Shown here piece by piece: positions 7,693-15,998 of a stretch of DNA of 64,000 nucleotides. Where the stretch lies: NCBI RefSeq assembly GCF_009649735.1, contig NZ_WJNH01000009.1, positions 164,217 through 228,216 of the forward strand. The letters are read 5' to 3'. Both the position numbers and the translations under genes were made by a program. The stretch's first letter is position 1. Each line of letters starts with the position of its first letter. Source of the DNA: Salinibacillus xinjiangensis. Lineage in GTDB: Bacteria; Bacillota; Bacilli; Bacillales; Alkalibacillaceae. The notes beneath the pieces are model-generated. The model did not search any database and had not been told where the DNA came from. It worked only from the letters and a program-made list of their open reading frames with translations.

Positions 7693-8949
7693 ATGATTTG
7701 GCCAATTATCAAAAAGCAGTTCCGTCTCATGGTTCGAGACCGTACCAACTTCACCCTGCTGCTCGTCATGCCACTTGTGCTCGTTTTTATTATCAAATTT
7801 TCCATTGGCGATTTGATGACACAGGGAATACCTGAAATAGACGCCACGATTGCCATAGCGGAGCATACAGAGGAGGAGGCTGATTTAACTCAATTAGCTA
7901 ATGAATGGGAGGAGCAGCCCCTTCCAGAAGAAGCAAAAACGCAGCTAGTTCAGGGTTTAAATCAGTTTCAACCGATTCGAATTTTAAAGGAGGAGATATT
8001 AGGTAGTGAGGAGCTTCAGGATGTGTTTGCGGTGGTTGATATTGCCCCTGAAGAAGTAGAGGCTGCGAAAAAAGAGGAGAAGTATACGGCAATCATCGAA
8101 GTTCCAGAACAATTTAGCTATCAGTTAGCCAAATCCTCTTTTTTAAATGAAGGTGACACACCTCAGCTCACCCTGTTTGTGAACAAAAGTGAGGACCTGG
8201 TGACAGAAATGCTACAAGATATTTTACTCGTGTATGAAGAGGAAATGCGAACGACTACCGTACTCGAGCGAAATGGCGTAGGGGATTTAAAACCATCGTT
8301 AGAAGAAATTCGAGGTGACATCGTTTCTGTATCGATGGTCGAACCGATTACCTCCACCTCCTATTATGTGGTGGGAATGAGTGTCATGTTTGTGCTTTAT
8401 ATCGCCTCTACAATGGGATCGTACGCATATTTGGAGAAAAGGGATCATGTTTTTGAACGCATCCTGTTAGCGAATGTTTCGAAGTGGAGGTATTTTGTGG
8501 GAATGGTACTAGCAAGCTCACTCCTAGCTTTTACTCAGTTGATGATTCTATTTGGTTTTTCGGTAGTAGTTTTTGGTGTAACCTGGCCAAACATTTGGCA
8601 ATTCCTATTGATTGCAGCTTTATTGAGCATAACGGTTGGGGCAATCGCCTCACTGGTTGTGTCGCTAAATTATCGTTTTCAATCTGAAAAATCTTCTACG
8701 GTCTTTGGGAATGCAATAGTCACCGTCTTTGCCTTTTTAGGCGGAAGCTTTTATCCAATTAAATCAGATATTATTAATTTAATTGGTAATTTCACGCCAA
8801 ATGGAGCTGGGATGACAGCCTTTTTTGCTACCTTACAAGGATATGGAATGAATGAAATTGTCGATGAATTAATGGTGCTAGGAGCCTTGACCTTCGTTGT
8901 AATCATAGCCGCAGTCTTGGTCTTTCCGAAAAGGGGGGAGCAATCATGA
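7693..8949 (+). CDS. ABC-2 type exporter permease subunit 1
   Basis: The ATG at 7693 has AAGGAGG at a 7-nt distance; the GTG at 7687 is too close. The 418-residue product has one N-terminal helix, a large extracytoplasmic region (about residues 38-220), then five or six helices, the layout of the ABC2_membrane_3 (YhgE/DrrB-like) group. It ends by an ATGA overlap with the second permease gene, so the two are probably a heterodimer. Confidence 0.87.
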   Translation: MIWPIIKKQFRLMVRDRTNFTLLLVMPLVLVFIIKFSIGDLMTQGIPEIDATIAIAEHTEEEADLTQLANEWEEQPLPEEAKTQLVQGLNQFQPIRILKEEILGSEELQDVFAVVDIAPEEVEAAKKEEKYTAIIEVPEQFSYQLAKSSFLNEGDTPQLTLFVNKSEDLVTEMLQDILLVYEEEMRTTTVLERNGVGDLKPSLEEIRGDIVSVSMVEPITSTSYYVVGMSVMFVLYIASTMGSYAYLEKRDHVFERILLANVSKWRYFVGMVLASSLLAFTQLMILFGFSVVVFGVTWPNIWQFLLIAALLSITVGAIASLVVSLNYRFQSEKSSTVFGNAIVTVFAFLGGSFYPIKSDIINLIGNFTPNGAGMTAFFATLQGYGMNEIVDELMVLGALTFVVIIAAVLVFPKRGEQS

Positions 8950-10031
8950 GGGGAATTTTATATGCTCAACTCAAATTACTCGTACGGAACCCAGCCACTT
9001 TTCTATTAATGACAGGTATTTGTATCTTATTTGCGATTTTTCTAGGGAATACAGGCTCTAATACTGGATATGTTCCGGTTTATAGTGAAATGGGTGAGGA
9101 AAAAACAGAGCAGGTTATTGAATATTTACAAGAAACGGATACCCAAAGCTTTGAACAAAATGAAAAAGCAGAGGTAGTACGTGCGGTTCGAGAAGGGGAT
9201 GCGATAGCGGGTTTATATTTATACGATGATCATTATGAACTGTTAGTGGCAACCAAAGCCCCAACCTTTCCAATACTAGAGCAAAATGTACAAAAAGCCT
9301 TTGGGCGTTATTTGCAAGAGGAACGACTGCTAGAATCAGATAAAATAAATGCGCATGAAGTGATCAATCAACTAGAAGAGCCGATGTTTATTGTTGAAAC
9401 GAAAACCTTTTTTGGGGAGGATTCTTTTGTCTATGATCCTCAGCTCCAAGTCATCTTCGGGTTTGCCGTCTTTTTTGTTATCTATACGATTGCCTTTAAT
9501 GTCCTCCAAATAACGGTAGCAAGGGAGCAAGGTATATGGGATCGGTTTATCCTGTCGCCAGTGAAAAAGTGGGAAATGTACCTGGGCATTCTAAGTTACG
9601 CCTTTGTATTAGGGTATATTCAGGTTGTAATTGTATTCTCTGTGTTTAAGTATGGATTTGGAGTTGACTTTCACGGGGGATTTGGAGAGGCGTTGGTGGT
9701 GCTTATTCCATACGTGTTGTCGATTGTTTCACTGTCAGTATTTATTGTCGGGGTGTCTAAAAACATTCAAACCTTCCAAGGCTTGATTTCATTACTCGCC
9801 GTCAGTTTGGCGATGATAGGTGGGTCATACTGGCCAATTGAAATTGTGAGTAATAAAATCTTACTCGCTCTTTCTAAAATCGACCCGATCACATACATTA
9901 TGGAAGGACTTAAGAGTGTAACGGTATACGGGCAATCACTCACAGAAGTCATGTATCCCGTCAGCATTCTCCTGTTAATGAGCGTCATTATGATTGGATT
10001 AGGTATTAATATTATGGAACGAAGAGAATAA
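8946..10031 (+). CDS. ABC-2 type exporter permease subunit 2
   Basis: The 361-residue protein has the same architecture as subunit 1: an N-terminal helix, an extracytoplasmic domain (about residues 35-170), then about five helices with GSYWPIEIVSNK near the end, comparable to GSFYPIKSDIINL in subunit 1. The two are paralogues. The start overlaps the preceding stop by 4 bp. A palindromic repeat follows the gene. Confidence 0.87.
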   Translation: MRGILYAQLKLLVRNPATFLLMTGICILFAIFLGNTGSNTGYVPVYSEMGEEKTEQVIEYLQETDTQSFEQNEKAEVVRAVREGDAIAGLYLYDDHYELLVATKAPTFPILEQNVQKAFGRYLQEERLLESDKINAHEVINQLEEPMFIVETKTFFGEDSFVYDPQLQVIFGFAVFFVIYTIAFNVLQITVAREQGIWDRFILSPVKKWEMYLGILSYAFVLGYIQVVIVFSVFKYGFGVDFHGGFGEALVVLIPYVLSIVSLSVFIVGVSKNIQTFQGLISLLAVSLAMIGGSYWPIEIVSNKILLALSKIDPITYIMEGLKSVTVYGQSLTEVMYPVSILLLMSVIMIGLGINIMERRE

Positions 10032-10055
10032 AAAGGACATGGCCCCGCCACATCC

Positions 10056-10110
10056 TTTACCACTCTAAAGCAGTGAGGGTCTGTCCCCCATTGCTTTAGA
10101 GCATTAAAGT
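10056..10110. repeat. 55-bp palindromic element, copy 2
   Basis: The copy starts CTTTACCACTCTAAAGC, has the centre GGGTCTGTCCCC and ends GCATTAAAG. It is exactly 55 nt. Confidence 0.85.
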
Positions 10111-10128
10111 CAGAACTGAAATTCCATT

Positions 10129-10157
10129 TGAAATTTTCAGACGGTTTTTGATAGAAT
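10129..10157 (+). promoter_or_regulatory. Sigma-A-like promoter of the acyl-CoA synthetase gene
   Basis: TTGAAA at 10129-10134 and TAGAAT at 10152-10157 are separated by 17 nt, about 40 bp before the chosen start. Confidence 0.6.
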
Positions 10158-10197
10158 GAAGATGTGAGTTTAGTTGAAAAAGGGGATGAGGAATGTA

Positions 10198-11769
10198 ATG
10201 AATCAAGATCATTTAATCGCGCCAGAAAAGTATAACATTGTATCTGAGTTTGAACGATTTGCAGACGACCCCAAACGTGTTGCGGTAAAATGGCGGGACG
10301 ACGAAGGGCACACAGATGAGATTACATATGTTGATTTAGTGAAAAGTGCCAACAAAATTGGAAACGCTTTCGTCCGTCTTGGCTTACAAAAAGGTGATAA
10401 AGTCCTCGTCATGATTCCTCGGCGAATTGAAGCCTATCAAATTTATGTTGCAGCTTTAAAGCTTGGTATTGTAGTGATTCCAAGTTCGGAAATGCTGCGT
10501 GCAAAGGATATTGAGTATCGTATTAATCACGGTGAAGCAAAAGCCGTGATCAGTTATTTTCCTTTTACAGATGAATTTGACAAGGTATCCAACATAGATC
10601 AAGTGACTAAACTTGTTGTCGGTCAAGAAAAAGAAGGTTGGGTACTATTGGATAGTTTAAGTGATGCAGAGGAAGACAAGCTAGAGATTGCGGATACTAC
10701 ACGTGATGATATGTCTTTCCTTTCATACACTTCCGGAACAACTGGGAACCCAAAAGGGGTTGTTCATACCCACGGATGGGGATTTGCCCATTTAAGAACT
10801 GCTGCCAACAACTGGCTCTGCATTAATGAAGGGGATACCGTATGGGCCACTGCTGGACCTGGCTGGGCAAAATGGCTCTGGAGTCCATTTCTATCAGTGT
10901 TAGGATCAGGGGCAACAGGCTTTGTTTATGCAGGCAAATTTGACCCAAATAAATACCTAACCCTACTCGATGAATATGATGTGAATGTGTTGTGCTGTAC
11001 GCCAACCGAATATCGAATTATGGCAAAGGTTGATAATCTATCAGACTATAACCTTACAAATCTTCATAGTGCCGTATCTGCTGGAGAACCTTTGAACGTG
11101 GAAGTTATTGATACATTCCGTAAGCACTTTAATATAACTGTTCGAGACGGCTATGGACAAACAGAAAACACACTTCTTGTCGGTGTCATGAAAGACATGG
11201 AGGTAAAACCAGGCTCCATGGGTAAACCAACACCAGGTAATCTTGTGGAGATTGTCGATGAAGATGGCAATCCGGTCAAGCAGGGGGAAACGGGTGACAT
11301 TGCCGTTCACTTAGATACCCCAGCCTTGTTTAAGCACTACTACAAGGAACCAGAAAAAACCAAAATGTCCCGTCGTGGCGATTATTATCTCACTGGGGAC
11401 CAAGCATCTAAAGACGAGGATGGCTACTTCTGGTTTGAAGGACGCAGTGATGATATCATCATTAGCTCTGGCTATACGATTGGGCCATTTGAAGTGGAAG
11501 ATGCATTAGTCAAGCATTCCTCTGTCCAAGAGTGTGCAGTCGTTGCCAGCCCGGATGAAGTTCGCGGTGCTGTCGTCAAGGCTTTTGTGGTATTAAAGGA
11601 TAGCGTCAAAGAAGAGGAGTCCTTAATCAAGGAGCTTCAAGATCACGTAAAAAAATTAACTGCGCCATACAAATATCCACGTAAAATTGAATTTATTAAG
11701 GAACTACCAAAAACGACTTCCGGAAAAATTCGTCGTATTGAGCTTCGGAAACAGGAGCAAAAGGCTTAA
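10198..11769 (+). CDS. Acyl-CoA synthetase (AMP-forming), acetyl/branched-chain type
   Basis: The 523-residue enzyme belongs to the ANL superfamily. The AMP-binding P-loop is YTSGTTGNPKG, the adenine motif is DGYGQTE, the hinge region is DDIIISSGYTIGP, and the C-terminal catalytic lysine lies in TTSGKIRR. It activates a short or branched carboxylic acid to its CoA thioester with ATP. Overall pattern and length resemble Bacillus YtcI/MbcS (branched short-chain acyl-CoA synthetase) more than the roughly 570-residue AcsA. The ATG at 10198 is preferred over in-frame TTG 10174 and ATG 10186 on RBS spacing. It is monocistronic, between its own promoter and a terminator. Confidence 0.85.
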   Translation: MNQDHLIAPEKYNIVSEFERFADDPKRVAVKWRDDEGHTDEITYVDLVKSANKIGNAFVRLGLQKGDKVLVMIPRRIEAYQIYVAALKLGIVVIPSSEMLRAKDIEYRINHGEAKAVISYFPFTDEFDKVSNIDQVTKLVVGQEKEGWVLLDSLSDAEEDKLEIADTTRDDMSFLSYTSGTTGNPKGVVHTHGWGFAHLRTAANNWLCINEGDTVWATAGPGWAKWLWSPFLSVLGSGATGFVYAGKFDPNKYLTLLDEYDVNVLCCTPTEYRIMAKVDNLSDYNLTNLHSAVSAGEPLNVEVIDTFRKHFNITVRDGYGQTENTLLVGVMKDMEVKPGSMGKPTPGNLVEIVDEDGNPVKQGETGDIAVHLDTPALFKHYYKEPEKTKMSRRGDYYLTGDQASKDEDGYFWFEGRSDDIIISSGYTIGPFEVEDALVKHSSVQECAVVASPDEVRGAVVKAFVVLKDSVKEEESLIKELQDHVKKLTAPYKYPRKIEFIKELPKTTSGKIRRIELRKQEQKA

Positions 11770-11783
11770 TTATGAATATATAA

Positions 11784-11823
11784 AAAATGCCTTCAGGGGA
11801 TTTATTCTTCTGGGGGCATTTTA
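11784..11823. terminator. Bidirectional terminator
   Basis: A 13-bp stem with two G-U pairs (AAAATGCCTTCAG pairing with CTGGGGGCATTTT) separates the convergent synthetase and lipoprotein genes. The lipoprotein stop codon lies in its loop. Confidence 0.75.
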
Positions 11824-12206
11824 TATTTGGACCAATCAAGATTACGTAAAGCCTCTACGTTGCTAACATTCAAGTCATAACCCACATGCGTATTATTCGG
11901 ATTCATTGCTAACCCTGACTCCTCTGATAGCCACATCCATAACGTTTTTTCTTGATGATCATCAAAGTAAAATACTACATCATAATCTTGTTTTCGAATA
12001 TCTAATACCCCATCAACCTTCCTGACATCTCTAAAGGTATCCTCAAATAGCTGGATATTTTCTTTGTTGGTGAACTGATACTTTGTGTTATCACTGGTTT
12101 TGGTAACAACAATTTTGTTAATTTTTTCATCTGGTACGAGGTTTGTATTAGTGCAGGCCGAAAGAATAGCTAAAATAATGATAAGACCTATTGTTCCTTT
12201 CTTCAT
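11802..12206 (-). CDS. Small secreted lipoprotein, YhfM-like
   Basis: The 134-residue product begins with a lipoprotein signal peptide (MKKGTIGLIIILAILSAC) and lipobox LSAC, so Cys18 would be acylated. The mature part is a small soluble domain with KIVVTKTSDN and a late WMWLSEESG. It resembles YhfM-domain lipoproteins of Bacillus, whose function is unknown. It stands alone, convergent with the synthetase gene. Confidence 0.7.
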   Translation of the reverse strand: MKKGTIGLIIILAILSACTNTNLVPDEKINKIVVTKTSDNTKYQFTNKENIQLFEDTFRDVRKVDGVLDIRKQDYDVVFYFDDHQEKTLWMWLSEESGLAMNPNNTHVGYDLNVSNVEALRNLDWSKYKMPPEE

Positions 12207-12320
12207 CCAAACTCCCTCCTGTTATATAAGACGTTGAATATAGGTGAAATGTTTCGAGAATAAGGAATGATAAATTAAATTTATTGAATCTACTGTCTAT
12301 GCTAAAATAGCCCTGTAAAC

Positions 12321-12334
12321 AGTAAGCGATTCCA
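12321..12334 (+). promoter_or_regulatory. cre-like site before galM
   Basis: AGTAAGCGATTCCA matches 12 of 14 positions of the cre consensus TGWAARCGYTWNCW. It lies 13 nt downstream of a possible -10 (TAAAAT, 12303-12308), a position where CcpA would block transcription. Confidence 0.45.
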
Positions 12335-12358
12335 ACAATGCCAACTGGAGATGATGAC

Positions 12359-13402
12359 ATGTATAAAGAGGTAGAGGAAGTTCAAAACCAATGGAAACTA
12401 ATTAAGTTAAGAAATGACTATGGAATGGAAGTGCATGTGTTAAATTACGGCGGTATTATTACAAGAATATATGTGCCTGATCGAGAAGGGAAATTAGAAA
12501 ATATAGTGTTAGGCTATGAAAATATTGAGGATTATGAAACTGATCCTAACTTTTTTGGAGCGTTAATTGGACGGGTGGCAGGAAGAATTCATAATGCGAC
12601 TTTTCAACTATATGGAGAAGATTTTGAATTAGAAAAAAATGATGGTCCTAACAACTTACATAGTGGTTTAAAGGGGTTTCATCGCCAGGTATGGAATCAT
12701 GAGACGTTTCAAACCGAAGAAGAAGTAGGGGTTAAGCTCTCTTATCTCAGTAAGGATGGGGAGGGGGGATTCCCGGGCAACGTCAACACTGAAGTCATTT
12801 ATACCTTAAATCAACATAATCAATTAACTTTAGATTATAGTGCGACAACTGACAAAGAAACCCCACTAACTATGACAAATCATACCTATTTTAATTTATC
12901 TGGAAAGGTAAATCATGCCATTCACAACTATCAAGTGTCCCTCGATAGCCGTCAATTTGTCGAGCTTAATGAGGAGCTTATTCCAACTGGGCAAATCATC
13001 GATGTAGAAAGTGATCCCTTATTTGATTTTCGAAATGAGCGCATGTTAAAAGAGGGGATTCAAAATGGGGGAGACCAAAATAGAATAGCAGGTGAAGGCT
13101 ATGATCATTATTTTCTATTTGATCATAAGAGGCAAGTTTCAGCTGAGGTTAAAGATATAGAGAGTGGTAGAATATTATCTGTGGAGACGAATCAACCAGG
13201 TGTGGTTTTATACACATCAAATAATTTAAAATCAGGTCATAAGCTTACAGGTGGAGATTCTCAAAAGTACTTAGGCCTATGCTTAGAAACACAGGGAACC
13301 CCCGCGTCCTTACATCACAAACACTTGCCATCTATAATAGTAAACCCAGACGAAGTATATAAAAAGCAGACTATCTTTACCTTTGGCATCACAAAAGAAT
13401 AA
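12359..13402 (+). CDS. galM: Aldose 1-epimerase (mutarotase)
   Basis: The ATG at 12359 has CTGGAGA 7 nt upstream; the in-frame ATG at 12338 lacks an RBS. The 347-residue enzyme shows galactose-mutarotase motifs: NYGGIITRIYVPD near the N-terminus, FFGALIGRVAGRI, the catalytic histidine in TMTNHTYFNLSG, and the catalytic glutamate in LCLETQGTP. It interconverts alpha and beta anomers of aldoses. Next to the xylose locus it probably supplies the xylose anomer needed by XylA, though glucose or galactose are also typical substrates. Confidence 0.92.
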   Translation: MYKEVEEVQNQWKLIKLRNDYGMEVHVLNYGGIITRIYVPDREGKLENIVLGYENIEDYETDPNFFGALIGRVAGRIHNATFQLYGEDFELEKNDGPNNLHSGLKGFHRQVWNHETFQTEEEVGVKLSYLSKDGEGGFPGNVNTEVIYTLNQHNQLTLDYSATTDKETPLTMTNHTYFNLSGKVNHAIHNYQVSLDSRQFVELNEELIPTGQIIDVESDPLFDFRNERMLKEGIQNGGDQNRIAGEGYDHYFLFDHKRQVSAEVKDIESGRILSVETNQPGVVLYTSNNLKSGHKLTGGDSQKYLGLCLETQGTPASLHHKHLPSIIVNPDEVYKKQTIFTFGITKE

Positions 13403-13404
13403 CT

Positions 13405-13442
13405 AAAAAAACCCATTGTCACACACAGGAGACAATGGGTTT
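13405..13442. terminator. Bidirectional terminator between galM and xylR
   Basis: AAACCCATTGTC pairs with GACAATGGGTTT (12 bp, 10-nt loop) between two convergent genes, with A and T runs on both sides. Confidence 0.85.
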
Positions 13443-13446
13443 ATCA

Positions 13447-14631
13447 CTATTCAATCATTTGCAGTTCTCTATTTAAAAATTTTTCAATAGCAAATGTAGA
13501 TACCCCTAATGATGCTGAATAAACTGATAGCTGTGAAAAGTCTATTTGCAAGGGCTTTAAATGAAAACGAAGAGCATGAGCGTGAATCATCTCTGTCATT
13601 GGCTTTTCAATCCATTTTCTAGCCACAGCAAGACGATTACCAATAATGATTTGTTCTGGATTAAAACTATTAATTAGATTGCTTATGCCATAACCTAAGT
13701 ACTTAGCGATATGCTCAAATAAATCCTGAGCAGTTGTGTCTCCTTTGTCTGCTTGTTCAACCAAATACTCCAGGCTCAATTCTTCATTTACATATCTGTC
13801 ATGACTCTTGGCTAATTCTAGTAAAGTATGCTCTGAAGCGTACATTTCCCAGCAACCATGACTTCCGCATCGACACTTTGTACCATTAAGTTCCACTTTC
13901 ATATGGCCAAACTCACCAGCAAACCCATTTAACCCCCGATAAAGTTCATTCTTTAAAATTAAACCAACACCAATTCCAATTCCGGCACTTACATATACAA
14001 CGTTCTGATGGTTTTGTCCAGCCCCTAGATGCTTTTCCCCATAAGCACCAGCATTAGCTTCGTTATCAATGAGTACAGGAACATGAAATTCATTTTCTAC
14101 GATTTCCTTTAATGGAATATCATCCCATTCTAAATTAGGTGCAAGGAGAACATGTCCTTCCTTACTCACGATACCAGGAACACCAATTCCAATCCCTACA
14201 ATTCCATATGGACTATCTGGAGCGGTATTAATTAAATATTCAATTACTTCGAATAGATATTTCATAATCAGTTTATATTTTGCCCCTTCAAAATACTTAA
14301 CCTCTTTTTTCTCAACAATAGTTCCTTGAAGATCTGTTAATATACCTAAGATATAATTTACTCCTAAATCAATTCCAATTGTAAATCCTGCTTGTTCATT
14401 AAATAGGAGCATCACAGGCCGTCTGCCACCTTTTGATTCTCCAATCCCTGATTCATATGTTAAGTGCTCTTCCATTAATTCAGACACCAATGAAGAAACA
14501 GTCCCTTTGTTTAACCGGGATTGCTGGGAAATGTCTGCACGAGAAATAGGTCCGTGATCTTTAATGGTTTGTAGTACAATCTTTTTATTAATTTGTTTGA
14601 CTAGTTTTTGGTTCCCTGTGGTTGTTTGCAT
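13447..14631 (-). CDS. xylR: ROK-family xylose repressor
   Basis: The 394-residue repressor has an N-terminal winged HTH (about residues 15-60; SRADISQQSRLNKGTVSSLV) and a ROK sugar-binding domain. The nucleotide-fold motif is GIDLGVNYILGIL. The ROK zinc site is visible: H243 plus C253, C255 and C260 in CRCGSHGCWE. It is divergent from xylF, and an operator-like inverted repeat overlaps the xylF promoter. Xylose would bind and release DNA. The length is close to B. subtilis XylR. Confidence 0.92.
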   Translation of the reverse strand: MQTTTGNQKLVKQINKKIVLQTIKDHGPISRADISQQSRLNKGTVSSLVSELMEEHLTYESGIGESKGGRRPVMLLFNEQAGFTIGIDLGVNYILGILTDLQGTIVEKKEVKYFEGAKYKLIMKYLFEVIEYLINTAPDSPYGIVGIGIGVPGIVSKEGHVLLAPNLEWDDIPLKEIVENEFHVPVLIDNEANAGAYGEKHLGAGQNHQNVVYVSAGIGIGVGLILKNELYRGLNGFAGEFGHMKVELNGTKCRCGSHGCWEMYASEHTLLELAKSHDRYVNEELSLEYLVEQADKGDTTAQDLFEHIAKYLGYGISNLINSFNPEQIIIGNRLAVARKWIEKPMTEMIHAHALRFHLKPLQIDFSQLSVYSASLGVSTFAIEKFLNRELQMIE

Positions 14632-14667
14632 TCATCTACACCCCGTTTCATGCTATGGGCTTTACAA

Positions 14668-14687
14668 TTAAGTAAGCATTTACTTAA
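14668..14687. promoter_or_regulatory. Perfect inverted repeat / cre-like site before xylR
   Basis: TTAAGTAA and TTACTTAA flank GCAT. The inner 14 nt (14671-14684) match the cre consensus at 12 of 14 positions. It lies 37 bp before the xylR start and could bind CcpA or be a second XylR site. Confidence 0.5.
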
Positions 14688-14752
14688 ATATAGCAAAAAT
14701 AAGTTTATCTGAGTTGAAACAGTCGTAATTCCTATTATTAATCTATCACAAA

Positions 14753-14783
14753 AACTTTGTTTATGTAATAGACAAACTAAGTT
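14753..14783. promoter_or_regulatory. XylR operator-like inverted repeat
   Basis: AACTTTGTTT and AAACTAAGTT are 10-bp arms with one mismatch across 11 nt. The right half matches the CAAACTAA half-site of Bacillus xyl operators. It covers the -35 region of the xylF promoter. Confidence 0.7.
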
Positions 14784-14797
14784 TTTATTGCTATAAT
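14769..14797 (+). promoter_or_regulatory. Sigma-A promoter of the xyl operon
   Basis: TAGACA at 14769-14774 and TATAAT at 14792-14797 are separated by 17 nt. The operator-like repeat overlaps the -35 and a cre-like site follows the -10. Confidence 0.75.
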
Positions 14798-14803
14798 TCC
14801 TTT

Positions 14804-14817
14804 TGAAAGCACTTACA
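14804..14817 (+). promoter_or_regulatory. cre site of the xyl operon
   Basis: TGAAAGCACTTACA matches 13 of 14 positions of TGWAARCGYTWNCW; the only mismatch is A in place of the central G. Its place just after the -10 fits CcpA repression of the xylose genes by preferred sugars. Confidence 0.65.
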
Positions 14818-14840
14818 AAACATATTGAGGGGGAGAAAAA

Positions 14841-15926
14841 ATGAAACGTTTGTTAACTCTAGTGTTTGTATTATTGATAGCGTTTGCATTAGTCGCTTGT
14901 GGGCAAGATGCTGCTAACAATAACTCTAGTGAAGAAGGTAATAACGAGGGTGGGGAAAGCGATGATAAACTTACTATCGGTCTTTCTGTGTCCGACTTAC
15001 AGCTAGAAAGATGGCAGCATGATCGTGATATTTTCACAGAAAAAGCAGAAGAACTTGGCGCTGAAGTATTAGTACAATCAGCAAATGGTGACAGTGCAAA
15101 ACAATTGTCTCAAATTGAAAACATGCTGTCCCAAGGAATTGACGCACTGGCTATTATTGCGGTGAACTCTGATGCTCTATCATCTGTAGTAGATAAAGCT
15201 CAAGAACAAGGAATTCCAGTTTTAGCTTATGACCGTCTAATTAACAACACAACAATTGATGCTTACGTTTCTTTTGATAACGTACGTGTTGGGGAAATGC
15301 AAGCCGAGTACCTAACAGAGCAGGTTCCATCTGGTAAGTACTTCTTAATGGGTGGGGATCCTAAGGATAATAACGCTCATATGTTTAGAGAAGGTCAAAT
15401 GAATGTTCTTCAACCATTGATTGACAGCGGAGACATTGAAGTTGTTGGTGACCAGTGGGCTGATGGTTGGCAAGCATCCGAAGCGCTTAATATTATGGAA
15501 AATGCTTTAACAGCTAATGACAATGATATCGATGTAGTAGTAGCAACAAACGATAGTACTGCTGGTGGTGCGATTCAGGCACTTGATGCACAAGGGTTGG
15601 CAGGTGAGGTTGAAATTTCTGGCCAAGATGCTGACTTAGCTGGAGTACAACGAATTGTAGAAGGTACACAATCAATGACAGTATATAAGCCTATTAAAAG
15701 TATCGCTACAAAATCAGCTGAAGTAGCAGTACAACTTGCAAAAGGTGAAGAAGTAGAAGCGGATGGCTCAGTTGACAACGGTTCTATGGAAGTTCCTTTT
15801 ATTAAGCTTGATCCTATTATGGTTAATAAGGATAATGTTGTGGATACTGTAGTTGCAGATGGTTTCCACTCCTTTGATGACGTTTATGAAAACGTTCCAG
15901 AAGAAGAGCGTCCTGAACGTCCTTAA
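14841..15926 (+). CDS. xylF: D-xylose ABC transporter substrate-binding lipoprotein
   Basis: The 361-residue protein has a lipoprotein signal with lipobox LVAC (Cys20), an acidic Asn/Glu-rich linker, then a periplasmic-binding-protein type 1 domain. Xylose-binding features include SDLQLERWQHDRDIF near the first strand, YDRLINNTTIDAYVSFDN and ATNDSTAGGAIQAL. It captures xylose outside the membrane for XylGH. It is the first gene of the operon and is followed by a stabilising hairpin, consistent with higher expression than the downstream genes. Confidence 0.92.
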   Translation: MKRLLTLVFVLLIAFALVACGQDAANNNSSEEGNNEGGESDDKLTIGLSVSDLQLERWQHDRDIFTEKAEELGAEVLVQSANGDSAKQLSQIENMLSQGIDALAIIAVNSDALSSVVDKAQEQGIPVLAYDRLINNTTIDAYVSFDNVRVGEMQAEYLTEQVPSGKYFLMGGDPKDNNAHMFREGQMNVLQPLIDSGDIEVVGDQWADGWQASEALNIMENALTANDNDIDVVVATNDSTAGGAIQALDAQGLAGEVEISGQDADLAGVQRIVEGTQSMTVYKPIKSIATKSAEVAVQLAKGEEVEADGSVDNGSMEVPFIKLDPIMVNKDNVVDTVVADGFHSFDDVYENVPEEERPERP

Positions 15927-15936
15927 TAATAAAAAT

Positions 15937-15960
15937 GAAAGGGGATTCATTTCCCCTTTC
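15937..15960 (+). promoter_or_regulatory. Intercistronic hairpin xylF-xylG
   Basis: GAAAGGGGA pairs with TCCCCTTTC across 6 nt. There is no T run, so it is more likely an mRNA processing or stabilising element, or a partial terminator, protecting xylF mRNA. Confidence 0.6.
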
Positions 15961-15998
15961 CATATCCTACAAGATGTTTAGTTTAAGGGGGGTAAAAA

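Noticed and set aside
10032..10060. Terminator for the ABC-2 exporter operon (AAAGGACATGG/CCACATCCTTT)
   Set aside because: The stem has two central mismatches and no plus-strand T run; it may only be flank of the palindromic element.
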